From assembly GCA_027483425.1 (NCBI GenBank), contig JAIXUR010000079.1, positions 1 through 13,216 on the forward strand: a DNA stretch of 13,216 nt. The letters run 5' to 3'. Below are positions 1-6,300 of this stretch, in pieces. Origin of the DNA: Cyanobacteriota bacterium (GTDB lineage: Bacteria > Cyanobacteriota > Cyanobacteriia > Phormidesmidales > Phormidesmidaceae). The notes under the pieces were generated by a model. The model saw only the letters and a list, made by a program, of their open reading frames with translations. It had not been told where the DNA came from and did not search any database. Both the position numbers and the translations under genes were made by a program. Position 1 is the stretch's first letter. Every line of letters starts with the position of its first letter.

Positions 1-15
1 CAAACTCTCCATGTT
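1..15 (-). rRNA. rrs: 16S ribosomal RNA, first 15 nt (partial)
   Basis: Read on the minus strand, these bases give AACATGGAGAGTTTG. This lines up base for base in length with the mature 5' end of bacterial 16S rRNA, in which AGAGTTTG begins the universal 27F priming region. The gene continues leftward out of the window. The mature end is placed at position 15 by counting from the conserved GAGTTTG against the E. coli numbering. The upstream leader, boxA and promoter fit an rRNA operon. Confidence 0.9.
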
Positions 16-254
16 AGTTATCAACTCCGTAGAGTTAATCTCAATTAGTCATTCGTGATAAATGACCCGAAAAGTGTGTCCCGGATACCTCAGTATCCGT
101 TCTGTCTTCTTTCTTGCTTAACTCCAGCACTCGTGCTATCGTTAAAACAATTTAATCCTTGACAGGAACCTTGGCTTTGTTTCTAGACTATGTAGTTGTC
201 GAGGTTCGCTTCGGCCCTCGAGAGCGGCGCGTTTAACGCGTTTCCCTCAGGCGC
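16..254 (-). other. Pre-16S rRNA operon leader (transcribed spacer)
   Basis: This stretch lies between the predicted transcription start (about 254-256) and the mature 16S end, so it should be transcribed and then removed during rRNA maturation. On the minus strand it forms a chain of perfect small hairpins. They are 23-36 (AACTC/GAGTT with a UACG loop of the stable UNCG class), 48-66 (GTCATT/AATGAC), 82-99 (CGGATAC/GTATCCG, 4-nt loop), 126-137 (AGCA/TGCT), 200-220 (CGAGG/CCTCG) and 228-240 (CGCGT/ACGCG). Pairing with the 16S-23S spacer for RNase III cleavage is known in bacteria, but the partner strand is outside the window. No protein gene is seen here. Confidence 0.8.
196..207 (-). promoter_or_regulatory. 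boxA antitermination element of the rRNA leader
   Basis: The minus strand reads GAACCTCGACAA followed by CTACATAG. This closely resembles the boxA and following conserved block of cyanobacterial rRNA spacers (GAACCTTGAAAA, then CTGCATAG, from general knowledge). BoxA binds NusB/NusE to keep RNA polymerase processive through untranslated rRNA. A small GC-rich hairpin (228-240) lies about 20 nt upstream in the transcript and could serve as boxB. The match is by eye and the family consensus was recalled, not searched. Confidence 0.65.
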
Positions 255-260
255 TTTACT

Positions 261-289
261 AATATAAGCTGCTTACTCTGTCATGTCAA
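261..289 (-). promoter_or_regulatory. rRNA operon promoter (sigma-70 type)
   Basis: On the minus strand there is a perfect -35 box TTGACA (284-289), a 17-bp spacer and a -10 box TATATT (261-266, five of six consensus bases). Transcription would start near 254-256, about 240 nt before the mature 16S end. An inverted repeat CGAGA/TCTCG (299-313) sits directly upstream of the -35 box. The strength of the match fits a rRNA promoter. Confidence 0.8.
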
Positions 290-386
290 CTCCTTTGACG
301 AGATTTGTTCTCGCCGCCTCAAACCCCCGCTCAGACAGGGTTTTGGACGCTTAAACCACCCCAAATCATCCCCTCAACCAAAATCT

Positions 387-409
387 TTTCTCGAAATTCT
401 TTCTCGAAA
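387..409. repeat. Tandem 10-bp repeat TTTCTCGAAA upstream of the rRNA promoter
   Basis: TTTCTCGAAA occurs at 387-396 and again at 400-409, a 13-bp period. The repeat lies about 100 bp upstream of the rRNA -35 box in A/T-rich surroundings. It might be a binding site for an rRNA-promoter activator, but nothing beyond the repetition supports this. Confidence 0.4.
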
Positions 410-419
410 CACCGCATCT

Positions 420-800
420 AGCGCTCGGATCCAGGAAAATAACAACACCCCTAGCGTCCTATAAGCCCACCCACACCAAGGTTATGGGCGTTATCCCTAA
501 GTTAAATACCCCGACGGTAGCGGAAATTTAAGCTGGGCTAGGGTGCTTCCCCTTCAATCTGAACTGACTGGTCATGGGCCTGATCGTTGCTCTCTAGGAC
601 GCTGATGGGGTCTGATACCCAATCCAACTCACAACACCCGGAGTCGAAACCGATACCCAGTGGGGGCATTGCAGTGCATTACCCCCACAAGTTGGGGATA
701 TACAGACAGGAGGGGGTTGAGTTCTGGATGCCCTAGTTTCTATAGAGTCTGTACAGGTCTGACCAGGCCTATGGGCGGAGGAGCGCTGGATACCCGAGCT
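420..800. other. Intergenic region without a convincing gene
   Basis: No ORF here has a recognisable product or persuasive start. The stretch is rich in short inverted repeats: GGGT/ACCC around 606-618, GGGGG (662-666) with CCCCC (682-686), CCCCA/TGGGG with a 5-nt loop (683-697), and TACAGAC (701-707) with GTCTGTA (747-753). These could reflect a structured transcript or decayed sequence. It carries no HIP1 site, unlike the coding regions. No tRNA, tmRNA, SRP RNA or RNase P RNA core was recognised. Confidence 0.5.
717..746 (+). promoter_or_regulatory. Candidate promoter for the TIR/FGE gene
   Basis: TTGAGT (717-722) and TATAGA (741-746) are 18 bp apart, each matching four of six sigma-70 consensus bases. 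This would give a transcript starting near 753 that includes the stem-loop at 801-852 and the short ORF at 855-905. The boxes overlap the loop of the TACAGAC/GTCTGTA inverted repeat. It is a weak match and could be chance. Confidence 0.25.
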
Positions 801-852
801 CGGCACCTCTCTCATCCGGGTGGGCGCTTGCCCCTGGCTGAGGGAGGTGCCG
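801..852 (+). other. Strong stem-loop covering a Shine-Dalgarno sequence
   Basis: Bases 801-814 pair with 839-852 as a 14-bp stem with only one U-G wobble (810 with 843). The loop contains a second small hairpin, GGGC/GCCC (822-825 with 830-833). The 3' arm holds the purine-rich GGGAGG (842-847), which lies 7 nt before the ATG at 855. Folding would hide that ribosome binding site. There is no T tract after it, so it is unlikely to be an intrinsic terminator. Confidence 0.55.
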
Positions 853-854
853 CT

Positions 855-905
855 ATGGAAAATTCACGGTTCAGGCTGGGCAATGTAAGGAATCCAACAA
901 TCTAG
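855..905 (+). CDS. Possible 16-residue leader ORF upstream of the TIR/FGE gene
   Basis: ATG at 855 is preceded by GGGAGG with a 7-nt spacing, the best ribosome binding site on the plus strand in this upstream region. The frame encodes MENSRFRLGNVRNPTI and stops at 903-905, 75 bp before the TIR gene. The frame is also open upstream to 660, but that part looks non-coding. The binding site lies inside the 3' arm of a 14-bp stem, so any translation would depend on melting it. The peptide resembles nothing I recognise and may not be made. Confidence 0.3.
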   Translation: MENSRFRLGNVRNPTI

Positions 906-940
906 CTGGAGCTGGAATCTTTCTGCTGGTATCAATCTTC

Positions 941-976
941 GATAGCTATCAGGTGCTTCTACGTTGGATAGCTATC
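941..976. repeat. Two copies of the palindrome GATAGCTATC next to a start codon
   Basis: The perfect 10-bp palindrome GATAGCTATC occurs at 941-950 and 967-976, with centres 26 bp apart. The second copy ends four bases before the ATG of the TIR/FGE gene and takes the place where a ribosome binding site would be expected. Paired palindromes at a gene start are typical of dimeric regulator operators. The regulator is unknown and no candidate is encoded in the window. Confidence 0.5.
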
Positions 977-980
977 GATC

Positions 981-2630
981 ATGACCAGTGCTAAATCTAT
1001 TTTTATTTCCTACCGCCGCCGTAATAGCAGTGACATTACTGGGCGCGTCTATGACAGGCTAGTGGCCCATTTCAGCGAAGACAGGGTTTTTAAGGATGTG
1101 GACTCAATTCCGTTTGGGGTGAATTATCGCCACCATCTGGAGCAGGAGGTGAGTCATTGCCCGGTGCTGTTGGCGATCATTGACCCTAATTGGCTGGGGG
1201 TTACCGATGCTCGAGGTCGGCTTAAGCTGGCCAATCCTGCGGATTGGGTGCGGGTGGAAATTGAGACGGCGCTGCAGCGCGATCGCCTGGTGATTCCGGT
1301 GCTGGTGGGGGGGGCAACGCTGCCGGATGAAACCGTCCTGCCCGAGAGCCTCAAGGGGTTGGCCTACCGCCAGAGCGCTCAGGTACGCTGTGATCCCGAC
1401 TTTCACCGCGATGTAGATCGACTGATTCATCGCATTGAAGGGGTATTCAGTGGGTTAGCCCTAGGGGGCAATGTCTCTGCTCCACCGCCGGGGAATTTTT
1501 CGGCTCCCAGCTTAATTAATGAACTAGCTACCGCCCTGGCTACCGCCAGCCAATCCGCACAGTCGTCTAAACCGTCTGCCATGGGGCGACGACGGTGGCT
1601 GCACCTGATGGGCTTGGGGTTGTTGGGAGGAGGAGCGGCGATGGCTGTCCGGAATCAGGTGCCAGCCCTAGAGCCCCTAACGGCTGGGGATATTTCTAGA
1701 GCTATGCCTGACCTGACGACCTGGCCCGATCATCTCCAGCAGGCTCTGGAGCACGGTTCCCCTGTGCTCCCAAATCGTGCGCTGGAAGCGCCTACTCCAG
1801 GGGAGGCGTACAGCTATGAATCAGTGAGTGTGGATGAATTTGGGATGGGGCGATCGCAGATCAAGTTCTCTACACCTGCCTACCAAGAGCTATCGATCGA
1901 CACCCTGGCTGGCGCGATCGCCCTGCAGCTGGTATCGATTGGGGGCGGGCAGTTTGTGATGGGGGCCCCTGCCACCGAGCCTGGTCATGATCCATCCCAG
2001 CCACCCCAAACCATTGCCGCAGTGGAGCCGTTTTGGATGAGCATTTACCCAATTACCCAGAAGCAGTGGCGGGCTGTCACGATGCTGCCCGCAGTGAATA
2101 GCCCCCTAGACCCTGACCCGGCCCACTTTAAAGGGGATGATTTGCCGGTCGAACAGGTCTCATGGCAGGAGGCGATGGAGTTTTGTGCGCGTCTCAACCA
2201 GTGGATCGAAACCCAGTCCTCTGACTTTCCCCTTCGCCACTACCGGCTGCCCACGGAAGCCGAGTGGGAATATGCCTGCCGCGCTAAAACCACCACCCCC
2301 TTTAACACGGGCCAAACCCTCACCACGGAATTGGCTAACTATGACGGCACCCACCCCTATCGTCAGGAGCCAGCGGGGACGTTTCGCGGTACCACCACAG
2401 CGGTGGGAGGATTTGGCAAGGCGAATGATTTTGGCCTCTACGACATGCACGGTAACGTGTTGGAGTGGTGCGGTCTCAACCCAAACACGCAGGATACTAC
2501 CGCCTGGCGAGTCGTACGCGGTGGCTCGTGGAAAAGCCTGCCCCAGCACTGTAGGTCGGCCTATCGAGCTGGGCTCAGGGCCGATACCCACAGTCCTGAG
2601 GTGGGATTTCGCCTGGTAGCTGAGGGGTAG
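981..2630 (+). CDS. TIR domain protein fused to an FGE-sulfatase-like domain
   Basis: This 549-residue protein has an N-terminal TIR domain (about 5-155). It shows the box-1 motif FISYRR, a box-2-like VFKDVDSIPFG, and ADWVRVE, where W89 and E93 sit like the WxxxE of catalytic TIR NADases. A linker leads to a basic-hydrophobic segment, GRRRWLHLMGLGLLGGG (202-218), which resembles a Tat signal or a membrane anchor. The C-terminal region (about 316-549) is an FGE/SUMF1-like domain with GGGQFVMG, LPVEQVSW, YRLPTEAEWE, GLYDMHGN and VVRGGSW. FGE oxidises a sulfatase cysteine using two cysteines. Here the first is replaced by S519 and only C524 remains, so a true FGE reaction is unlikely. The start is fixed by the TIR motif close behind it, although no Shine-Dalgarno is visible. 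The likely role is signalling or defence, which is inference. Confidence 0.85.
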   Translation: MTSAKSIFISYRRRNSSDITGRVYDRLVAHFSEDRVFKDVDSIPFGVNYRHHLEQEVSHCPVLLAIIDPNWLGVTDARGRLKLANPADWVRVEIETALQRDRLVIPVLVGGATLPDETVLPESLKGLAYRQSAQVRCDPDFHRDVDRLIHRIEGVFSGLALGGNVSAPPPGNFSAPSLINELATALATASQSAQSSKPSAMGRRRWLHLMGLGLLGGGAAMAVRNQVPALEPLTAGDISRAMPDLTTWPDHLQQALEHGSPVLPNRALEAPTPGEAYSYESVSVDEFGMGRSQIKFSTPAYQELSIDTLAGAIALQLVSIGGGQFVMGAPATEPGHDPSQPPQTIAAVEPFWMSIYPITQKQWRAVTMLPAVNSPLDPDPAHFKGDDLPVEQVSWQEAMEFCARLNQWIETQSSDFPLRHYRLPTEAEWEYACRAKTTTPFNTGQTLTTELANYDGTHPYRQEPAGTFRGTTTAVGGFGKANDFGLYDMHGNVLEWCGLNPNTQDTTAWRVVRGGSWKSLPQHCRSAYRAGLRADTHSPEVGFRLVAEG

Positions 2631-2680
2631 ACGGGAGAAGCCATCCTGGCGAAACTACCCAAGCCGTTGATTCATCCCAA

Positions 2681-2699
2681 GGGCGCAGGCCCTGCGCCC
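2681..2699. repeat. Interspersed palindromic repeat (GGGCGCAGG/CCTGCGCCC)
   Basis: GGGCGCAGG (2681-2689) and CCTGCGCCC (2691-2699) form an almost uninterrupted inverted repeat in the gap between two convergent genes. Palindromes of this form flanked by CCCTAC-like bases are common between genes in filamentous cyanobacteria (general knowledge). It could also help end transcription from both sides, but no T tract follows. Confidence 0.55.
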
Positions 2700-2764
2700 C
2701 TACTGCGGGTACCTTCTGGTTCCAAAAGCTCCTGGCTCTCCCGTGACTCCAAGGCGCGGGCAAA

Positions 2765-3646
2765 TTACTGGGGTAGGTACTTCTTCAGCAGCAGGCTGAG
2801 CTTCTCTAGGGTCGCGGGGGGAGCGTTATGCAAGGGCGTAATGATGGCGTATTTGAGGGCCGAGTGGGCCTCAGACTCGGGGGGATTGGCGGCAATGCGG
2901 TTGACCACTTCCCGAATCACTCGCTGGGCATTGACGGCATTTTTGGTCAGATTGCCGATCACCATGTCTACGGTGACGCTGTCGTGGTCGGGGTGCCAGC
3001 AGTCGTAGTCGGTGACCAGGGCCAGGGTGGCGTAGGCGATTTCGGCTTCTCGGGCCAGTTTGGCTTCGGGCAGGTTGGTCATGCCAATGATGGTGGCACC
3101 CCAGCTGCGATAGAGCTCAGACTCGGCCTTGGTGGAGAAGGCGGGGCCTTCCATACAGACGTAGGTGCCACCTCGGTGGAGATCGACATTCGGCAGATCG
3201 AGGCTGTCGACGGCGTCGGCCAGTACGGTGGCCAGGGCGGTGCAGACGGGTTCGCCGAAGGTGATATGGGCCACCAGGCCTTCGCCAAAGAAGGTGGAGA
3301 TACGATGGCGGGTGCGATCGATGAACTGATCGGGCACCACCATATCTAAGGGTTTGGCGGCTTCCTTGAGGGATCCCACGGCGGAGGCCGAGATCAGGTA
3401 TTCCACCCCGAGGGACTTCATGGCGTAGATGTTGGCGCGAAAGGGAAGTTCGGTGGGCATCAGGGTGTGCCCGCGCCCGTGGCGGGCTAAAAAAGCCACT
3501 CGGATGCCATCCAACGTGCCCAGGATGATGGCATCGGAGGGACTGCCAAAGGGGGTATCAATGCGAATCTCTTCGATGTCGGTGAGGGCTTCCATTTGGT
3601 AGAGGCCGCTGCCGCCAATGATGCCAATCTGTGCCTGGGCCGCCAT
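2765..3646 (-). CDS. mtnP: S-methyl-5'-thioadenosine phosphorylase
   Basis: This 293-residue cytosolic enzyme cleaves methylthioadenosine with phosphate to adenine and methylthioribose 1-phosphate, the first step of methionine salvage after polyamine synthesis. It belongs to the trimeric purine nucleoside phosphorylase/MTAP family. It shows the phosphate-binding IIGGSGLY (9-16), RHGRGH (55-60), YVCMEGPAFSTKAES (162-176) and VTDYDCWH (211-218). In that last motif D213 and D215 correspond to the adenine-recognising aspartates of human MTAP and favour adenine over guanine substrates. The length is normal for the family. It follows the Tab2 gene by 31 bp on the same strand, so the two may share a transcript. 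No clear Shine-Dalgarno precedes the ATG. Confidence 0.93.
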   Translation of the reverse strand: MAAQAQIGIIGGSGLYQMEALTDIEEIRIDTPFGSPSDAIILGTLDGIRVAFLARHGRGHTLMPTELPFRANIYAMKSLGVEYLISASAVGSLKEAAKPLDMVVPDQFIDRTRHRISTFFGEGLVAHITFGEPVCTALATVLADAVDSLDLPNVDLHRGGTYVCMEGPAFSTKAESELYRSWGATIIGMTNLPEAKLAREAEIAYATLALVTDYDCWHPDHDSVTVDMVIGNLTKNAVNAQRVIREVVNRIAANPPESEAHSALKYAIITPLHNAPPATLEKLSLLLKKYLPQ

Positions 3647-3677
3647 GGTGGTTAATGTCTAGAACTGGACTGCAATA

Positions 3678-4523
3678 TCATACCTGGGACTGCTGCAACA
3701 ACCAGAGGCCGGTGGTGGTCATCCCAGAATCATCCGGTCGCACCAGCAAAAAGTGGAGGCCCTGGCTGGCCTGTTTGCGCCGCTCGAACTGCTGCCCAGC
3801 CCTGGCCACATCGGCGTCGTTGAAGGTGGTGATCACCCAGCGATCGCACAATCCGGCCTCTAGGATCAGCCCGTCTGGCTCTCCCCGCATAGCGCTCAAC
3901 CAGGCGGGCTGATGCGCCTGCACCCACTGCGCTAGCGCCATCGCCTGTCGCCCAGCATCAATCACAATACCAGGAATGGGAAGGGTGCTGGCGAGGCCTA
4001 ACTGGGATGGCATGAGGCTAGGCGGCAGGTGGCACAGGGGGATGGGTTCGTAGGGTAAAGTTTGCTCAAAGTCGTAGGCCGCGAGGGCAGTGAACCCCCA
4101 GCGATCGCCCCATAGTTGTTCAGGCAGAGGTACCGGGGGCGGTGACTCCAGGTGGAGGGGATGATAGGGAATGGGGATGGCGTTGGGCTGGGTGGGGTAC
4201 CATTTGGCCCGCTGCTGAAGCCACTGGTGCAGGGTGGGAGTGCGGCGGGTAGGTTCTACGGCGATCCCTAAGGGTTCGCAGCTAGTGGTCAGCAGCGATA
4301 GCGCCTGGGGGCGAAACACCTGGATTTTGGCGGGGGTGATCCCGGCTTTATCTAGGGCTGTTTTGAGCTGCTCTGTTACCCAAATCTTGTTCACCGCCGA
4401 CTGAGGGGCGGTGGCCCCGTAGCTAAAGCTAAAATCGTCGCTGCAAAATAGAAGTTCCCACAGCGGTTCGCCACTATCGCTGGCGAGGGGTGGGCGGTGC
4501 AGATCGGCCTGCCAGAGAGTCAT
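3678..4523 (-). CDS. Tab2/Atab2 family RNA-binding protein
   Basis: The protein (281 residues from the chosen start) matches the Tab2/Atab2 (DUF1092) family of oxygenic phototrophs. In algae and plants, members bind the psaB leader and promote translation of photosystem I, and in plants also photosystem II subunits. Visible family blocks are MTLWQADLHRPPL at the N-terminus, IQVFRPQALSL, VEPTRRTP, LGLASTLPIPGIVID (176-190), PDGLILEAGLCDRWV (216-230) and GLHFLLVRPDDSGM (255-268). An ATG at 4589 would add 22 residues that lack family resemblance, so I place the start at 4523, where relatives begin. A divergent gap of about 150 bp to the M15 gene should hold the promoters. The family call is firm, but the exact role in this bacterium is inferred. 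Confidence 0.88.
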   Translation of the reverse strand: MTLWQADLHRPPLASDSGEPLWELLFCSDDFSFSYGATAPQSAVNKIWVTEQLKTALDKAGITPAKIQVFRPQALSLLTTSCEPLGIAVEPTRRTPTLHQWLQQRAKWYPTQPNAIPIPYHPLHLESPPPVPLPEQLWGDRWGFTALAAYDFEQTLPYEPIPLCHLPPSLMPSQLGLASTLPIPGIVIDAGRQAMALAQWVQAHQPAWLSAMRGEPDGLILEAGLCDRWVITTFNDADVARAGQQFERRKQASQGLHFLLVRPDDSGMTTTGLWLLQQSQV

Positions 4524-4675
4524 AGGGCTATTAAACCAGCGGACAGCGGTAGGAGAATGGGAATGTTGACCCCAGACGCAGTAGGGCATAACTTAAAGCG
4601 CTGTGATACCCATGCTATATGATAGATGCGCCCAGGGTAGGGCGATTAGGGTAGAGCACTCCGGGAGGGCAACGA

Positions 4676-5971
4676 GTGAATCAAGTTTTACGCATTAACC
4701 AGGCTACGGTCTTTGTGCTCAGACCAGAGCCCCCGTCACAGCTGGCCCCCGATGAGCAGGTGGCGATCGCCGCTGGCAGCGTCTATCCGCTGCAATCCTA
4801 CGCCTACGCTGATGTCAACGGCGGGTTTAACGGACACATCAAGGTAGCGCTGCGCGATCGCACCCTTGGCAGCTTCAACACCTGGTTTGTGCCTAGCCAA
4901 GCGGCCCAGGTGGAGGCCGATGGGGTCGTGGTGTACCCCTATGAAGACCAGGAGAGCATGCCAGTGCTGTGGATCAACACGGGCACTCTACTCAAGCGCC
5001 GCCCCCTCGACTCGACCCTGCTCAACGCGAATGAAATTGTAGCCGTACCCCGAGGACAGACCTACAACCTGCATTCCTATGCCTCTGGCGACAGCCAGGG
5101 CAACTTTAACAACCACATCAAATTTGCGATCCGCAACGCCACGGACTTTGTGAATGGCCTGAACACCTGGTTTGTATTTACCCCCCACGCCTTTGTCACC
5201 CTCGACAGCGATGTGGTGTATCCCCGCCCAGACCCCAATGGCTTTGTGCTGCGGGTGACCCAGAGCACCCTATTCAAGCGCCGCCCCGTCGATAATACTC
5301 AACTCGCCCCCGGTGAGCAGGTGCAGGCATCGCCGGGTACAGCGCTGATGCTGAGCAGCTACGCCTTTGCCGATGCCCAGGGGCCATTTAACGGGCACAT
5401 TCGCTTTGCACTCAAGTACGTTAAAGATGACATTAACGGGCTGAACACCTGGTATGTGTTTCAGGGCCATGCTCGGGTAGAACGGGCCGGGGTGGTCGTG
5501 TATCCGCCCCCACAGCCTCCCACCCAGCCCCAATCGCCCCAGTACGTGGGGCGACCCTTTAGGCTACCGGGCAACGCGTCAACGTTCTACACCGACCAGC
5601 CGATTATTCCGGGCGGCAGTTTTACCTGGGGCGAAGCCACCCATGGGGCCACCCGCATTCCTGAAACTCAAGCCATTGTGGATAACATTATTGGCCTGGC
5701 CCAGGCGCTACAGCCCGTGCGCGATCGCATCAATCGCCCTTTTACCATTAATTCCTGGTATCGGCCACCGGCCATCAATGCGGCGGTCGGGGGGGCCTCC
5801 CAGAGTCAGCACCTGTTGGGTCGCGCCGTAGACATTCAGGTGCAGGGAATGAGTGGTCGCCAGGTGGCCAATGCGGTCATGTTGACCTGGCGAGGGGGAA
5901 TTGGCATCTACAACAACATTCCCAATGTGATTCATTTGGACACGGGTTCGAGGCGAACCTGGGGGTTTTAG
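4676..5971 (+). CDS. Triple-repeat protein with C-terminal M15A zinc peptidase domain
   Basis: This protein has 431 residues and a GTG start preceded by GGAGGG (4664-4669) at 6-nt spacing, with an in-frame stop just upstream. Three repeats of about 85 residues fill the N-terminal two thirds (4-88, 97-184, 191-277). Each carries a block like FNGHIKVAL, then NTWF/YVF, and ends in VVVYP; repeats 2 and 3 also share a KRRPLDST-type motif. A Pro/Gln-rich linker (278-288) leads to a peptidase M15A-type domain (about 296-431). There SQHLLGRAVD supplies H379 and D386 and VIHLD supplies H420, the expected zinc ligands. M15A enzymes cut peptidoglycan cross-bridges or stem peptides. No signal peptide or membrane segment is visible, so how it would reach the wall is unclear. 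The repeats may bind a ligand. Confidence 0.85.
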   Translation: MNQVLRINQATVFVLRPEPPSQLAPDEQVAIAAGSVYPLQSYAYADVNGGFNGHIKVALRDRTLGSFNTWFVPSQAAQVEADGVVVYPYEDQESMPVLWINTGTLLKRRPLDSTLLNANEIVAVPRGQTYNLHSYASGDSQGNFNNHIKFAIRNATDFVNGLNTWFVFTPHAFVTLDSDVVYPRPDPNGFVLRVTQSTLFKRRPVDNTQLAPGEQVQASPGTALMLSSYAFADAQGPFNGHIRFALKYVKDDINGLNTWYVFQGHARVERAGVVVYPPPQPPTQPQSPQYVGRPFRLPGNASTFYTDQPIIPGGSFTWGEATHGATRIPETQAIVDNIIGLAQALQPVRDRINRPFTINSWYRPPAINAAVGGASQSQHLLGRAVDIQVQGMSGRQVANAVMLTWRGGIGIYNNIPNVIHLDTGSRRTWGF

Positions 5972-6043
5972 GATCGTGGCCCCAGGGAGTTGCGATCGCT
6001 GGTTATTATATAGAACAATCCAACCTATTTTTGCTGCAGCTCC

Positions 6044-6289
6044 ATGGCAACGCCCAAACATACCCAGGCCCATCTAACACGCACGGTACCTAAGGATCAG
6101 TCTGAGTTTTTTAAAAAGCGCACCCGCGACTCGATGGAGTACTACATGGGGGCTAAGCTGATAGAGGTCGGGGTAGACCCCAAAAACACTGTCTACCGCT
6201 GGACCTCGGAGATTAAAGGCAGCCAGGAAGAGATTACCGTCAGCGCCTACTGGGGCGAATCGCGGGAAAAGCTTGAGGCGTCTGAATAG
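6044..6289 (+). CDS. Small hypothetical protein
   Basis: This 81-residue soluble, charged protein begins at ATG 6044. It has no strong Shine-Dalgarno, but the upstream bases are A/T-rich (TATTATATA near 6004-6012), as at a promoter. It has no cysteine, signal peptide or membrane segment. The N-terminal half is basic (KKRTRDS) and the C-terminal half acidic, containing YRWTSEIKG and ITVSAYWGES. I do not recognise a family. It fills an otherwise empty space between two genes and its stop lies 11 bp from the convergent NIF3-type gene, which makes it a likely real gene. Confidence 0.65.
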   Translation: MATPKHTQAHLTRTVPKDQSEFFKKRTRDSMEYYMGAKLIEVGVDPKNTVYRWTSEIKGSQEEITVSAYWGESREKLEASE

Positions 6290-6299
6290 ATCGATTCAG
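6282..6299. other. Small hairpin between convergent genes
   Basis: CTGAAT (6282-6287) pairs with ATTCAG (6294-6299) over a 6-nt loop. It spans the stop codon of the small plus-strand gene and lies just before the end of the minus-strand NIF3-type gene. It could act as a weak bidirectional transcription stop, but there is no T tract. Confidence 0.25.
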
Positions 6300-6300
6300 G

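Noticed and set aside
387..409. Start of a CRISPR array
   Set aside because: There are only two 10-bp copies with a 3-bp gap, with no spacers and no cas genes.
660..905. 81-codon open frame upstream of the TIR/FGE gene
   Set aside because: The composition is not protein-like, no ribosome binding site precedes the first start, and the region is full of inverted repeats; only the last 16 codons have a good ribosome binding site.
2137..2619. 160-codon frame inside the TIR/FGE gene
   Set aside because: It overlaps the conserved FGE-like domain in another frame, and its product is proline- and arginine-rich without recognisable motifs.
2493..2627. FGE-like C-terminus as the variable target of a diversity-generating retroelement
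   Set aside because: Such targets share this fold, but no reverse transcriptase, template repeat or adenine-biased variable region is present in the window.
4524..4589. Upstream ATG as start of the Tab2-family protein
   Set aside because: Family members begin at the M-x-x-WQAD block, and the 22 extra residues do not resemble the family.
4613..4623. Extended -10 box (TGCTATATGAT) for the M15 gene
   Set aside because: It is reasonable as a -10 box, but no -35 box lies at a suitable distance and the motif reads nearly as well on the other strand.
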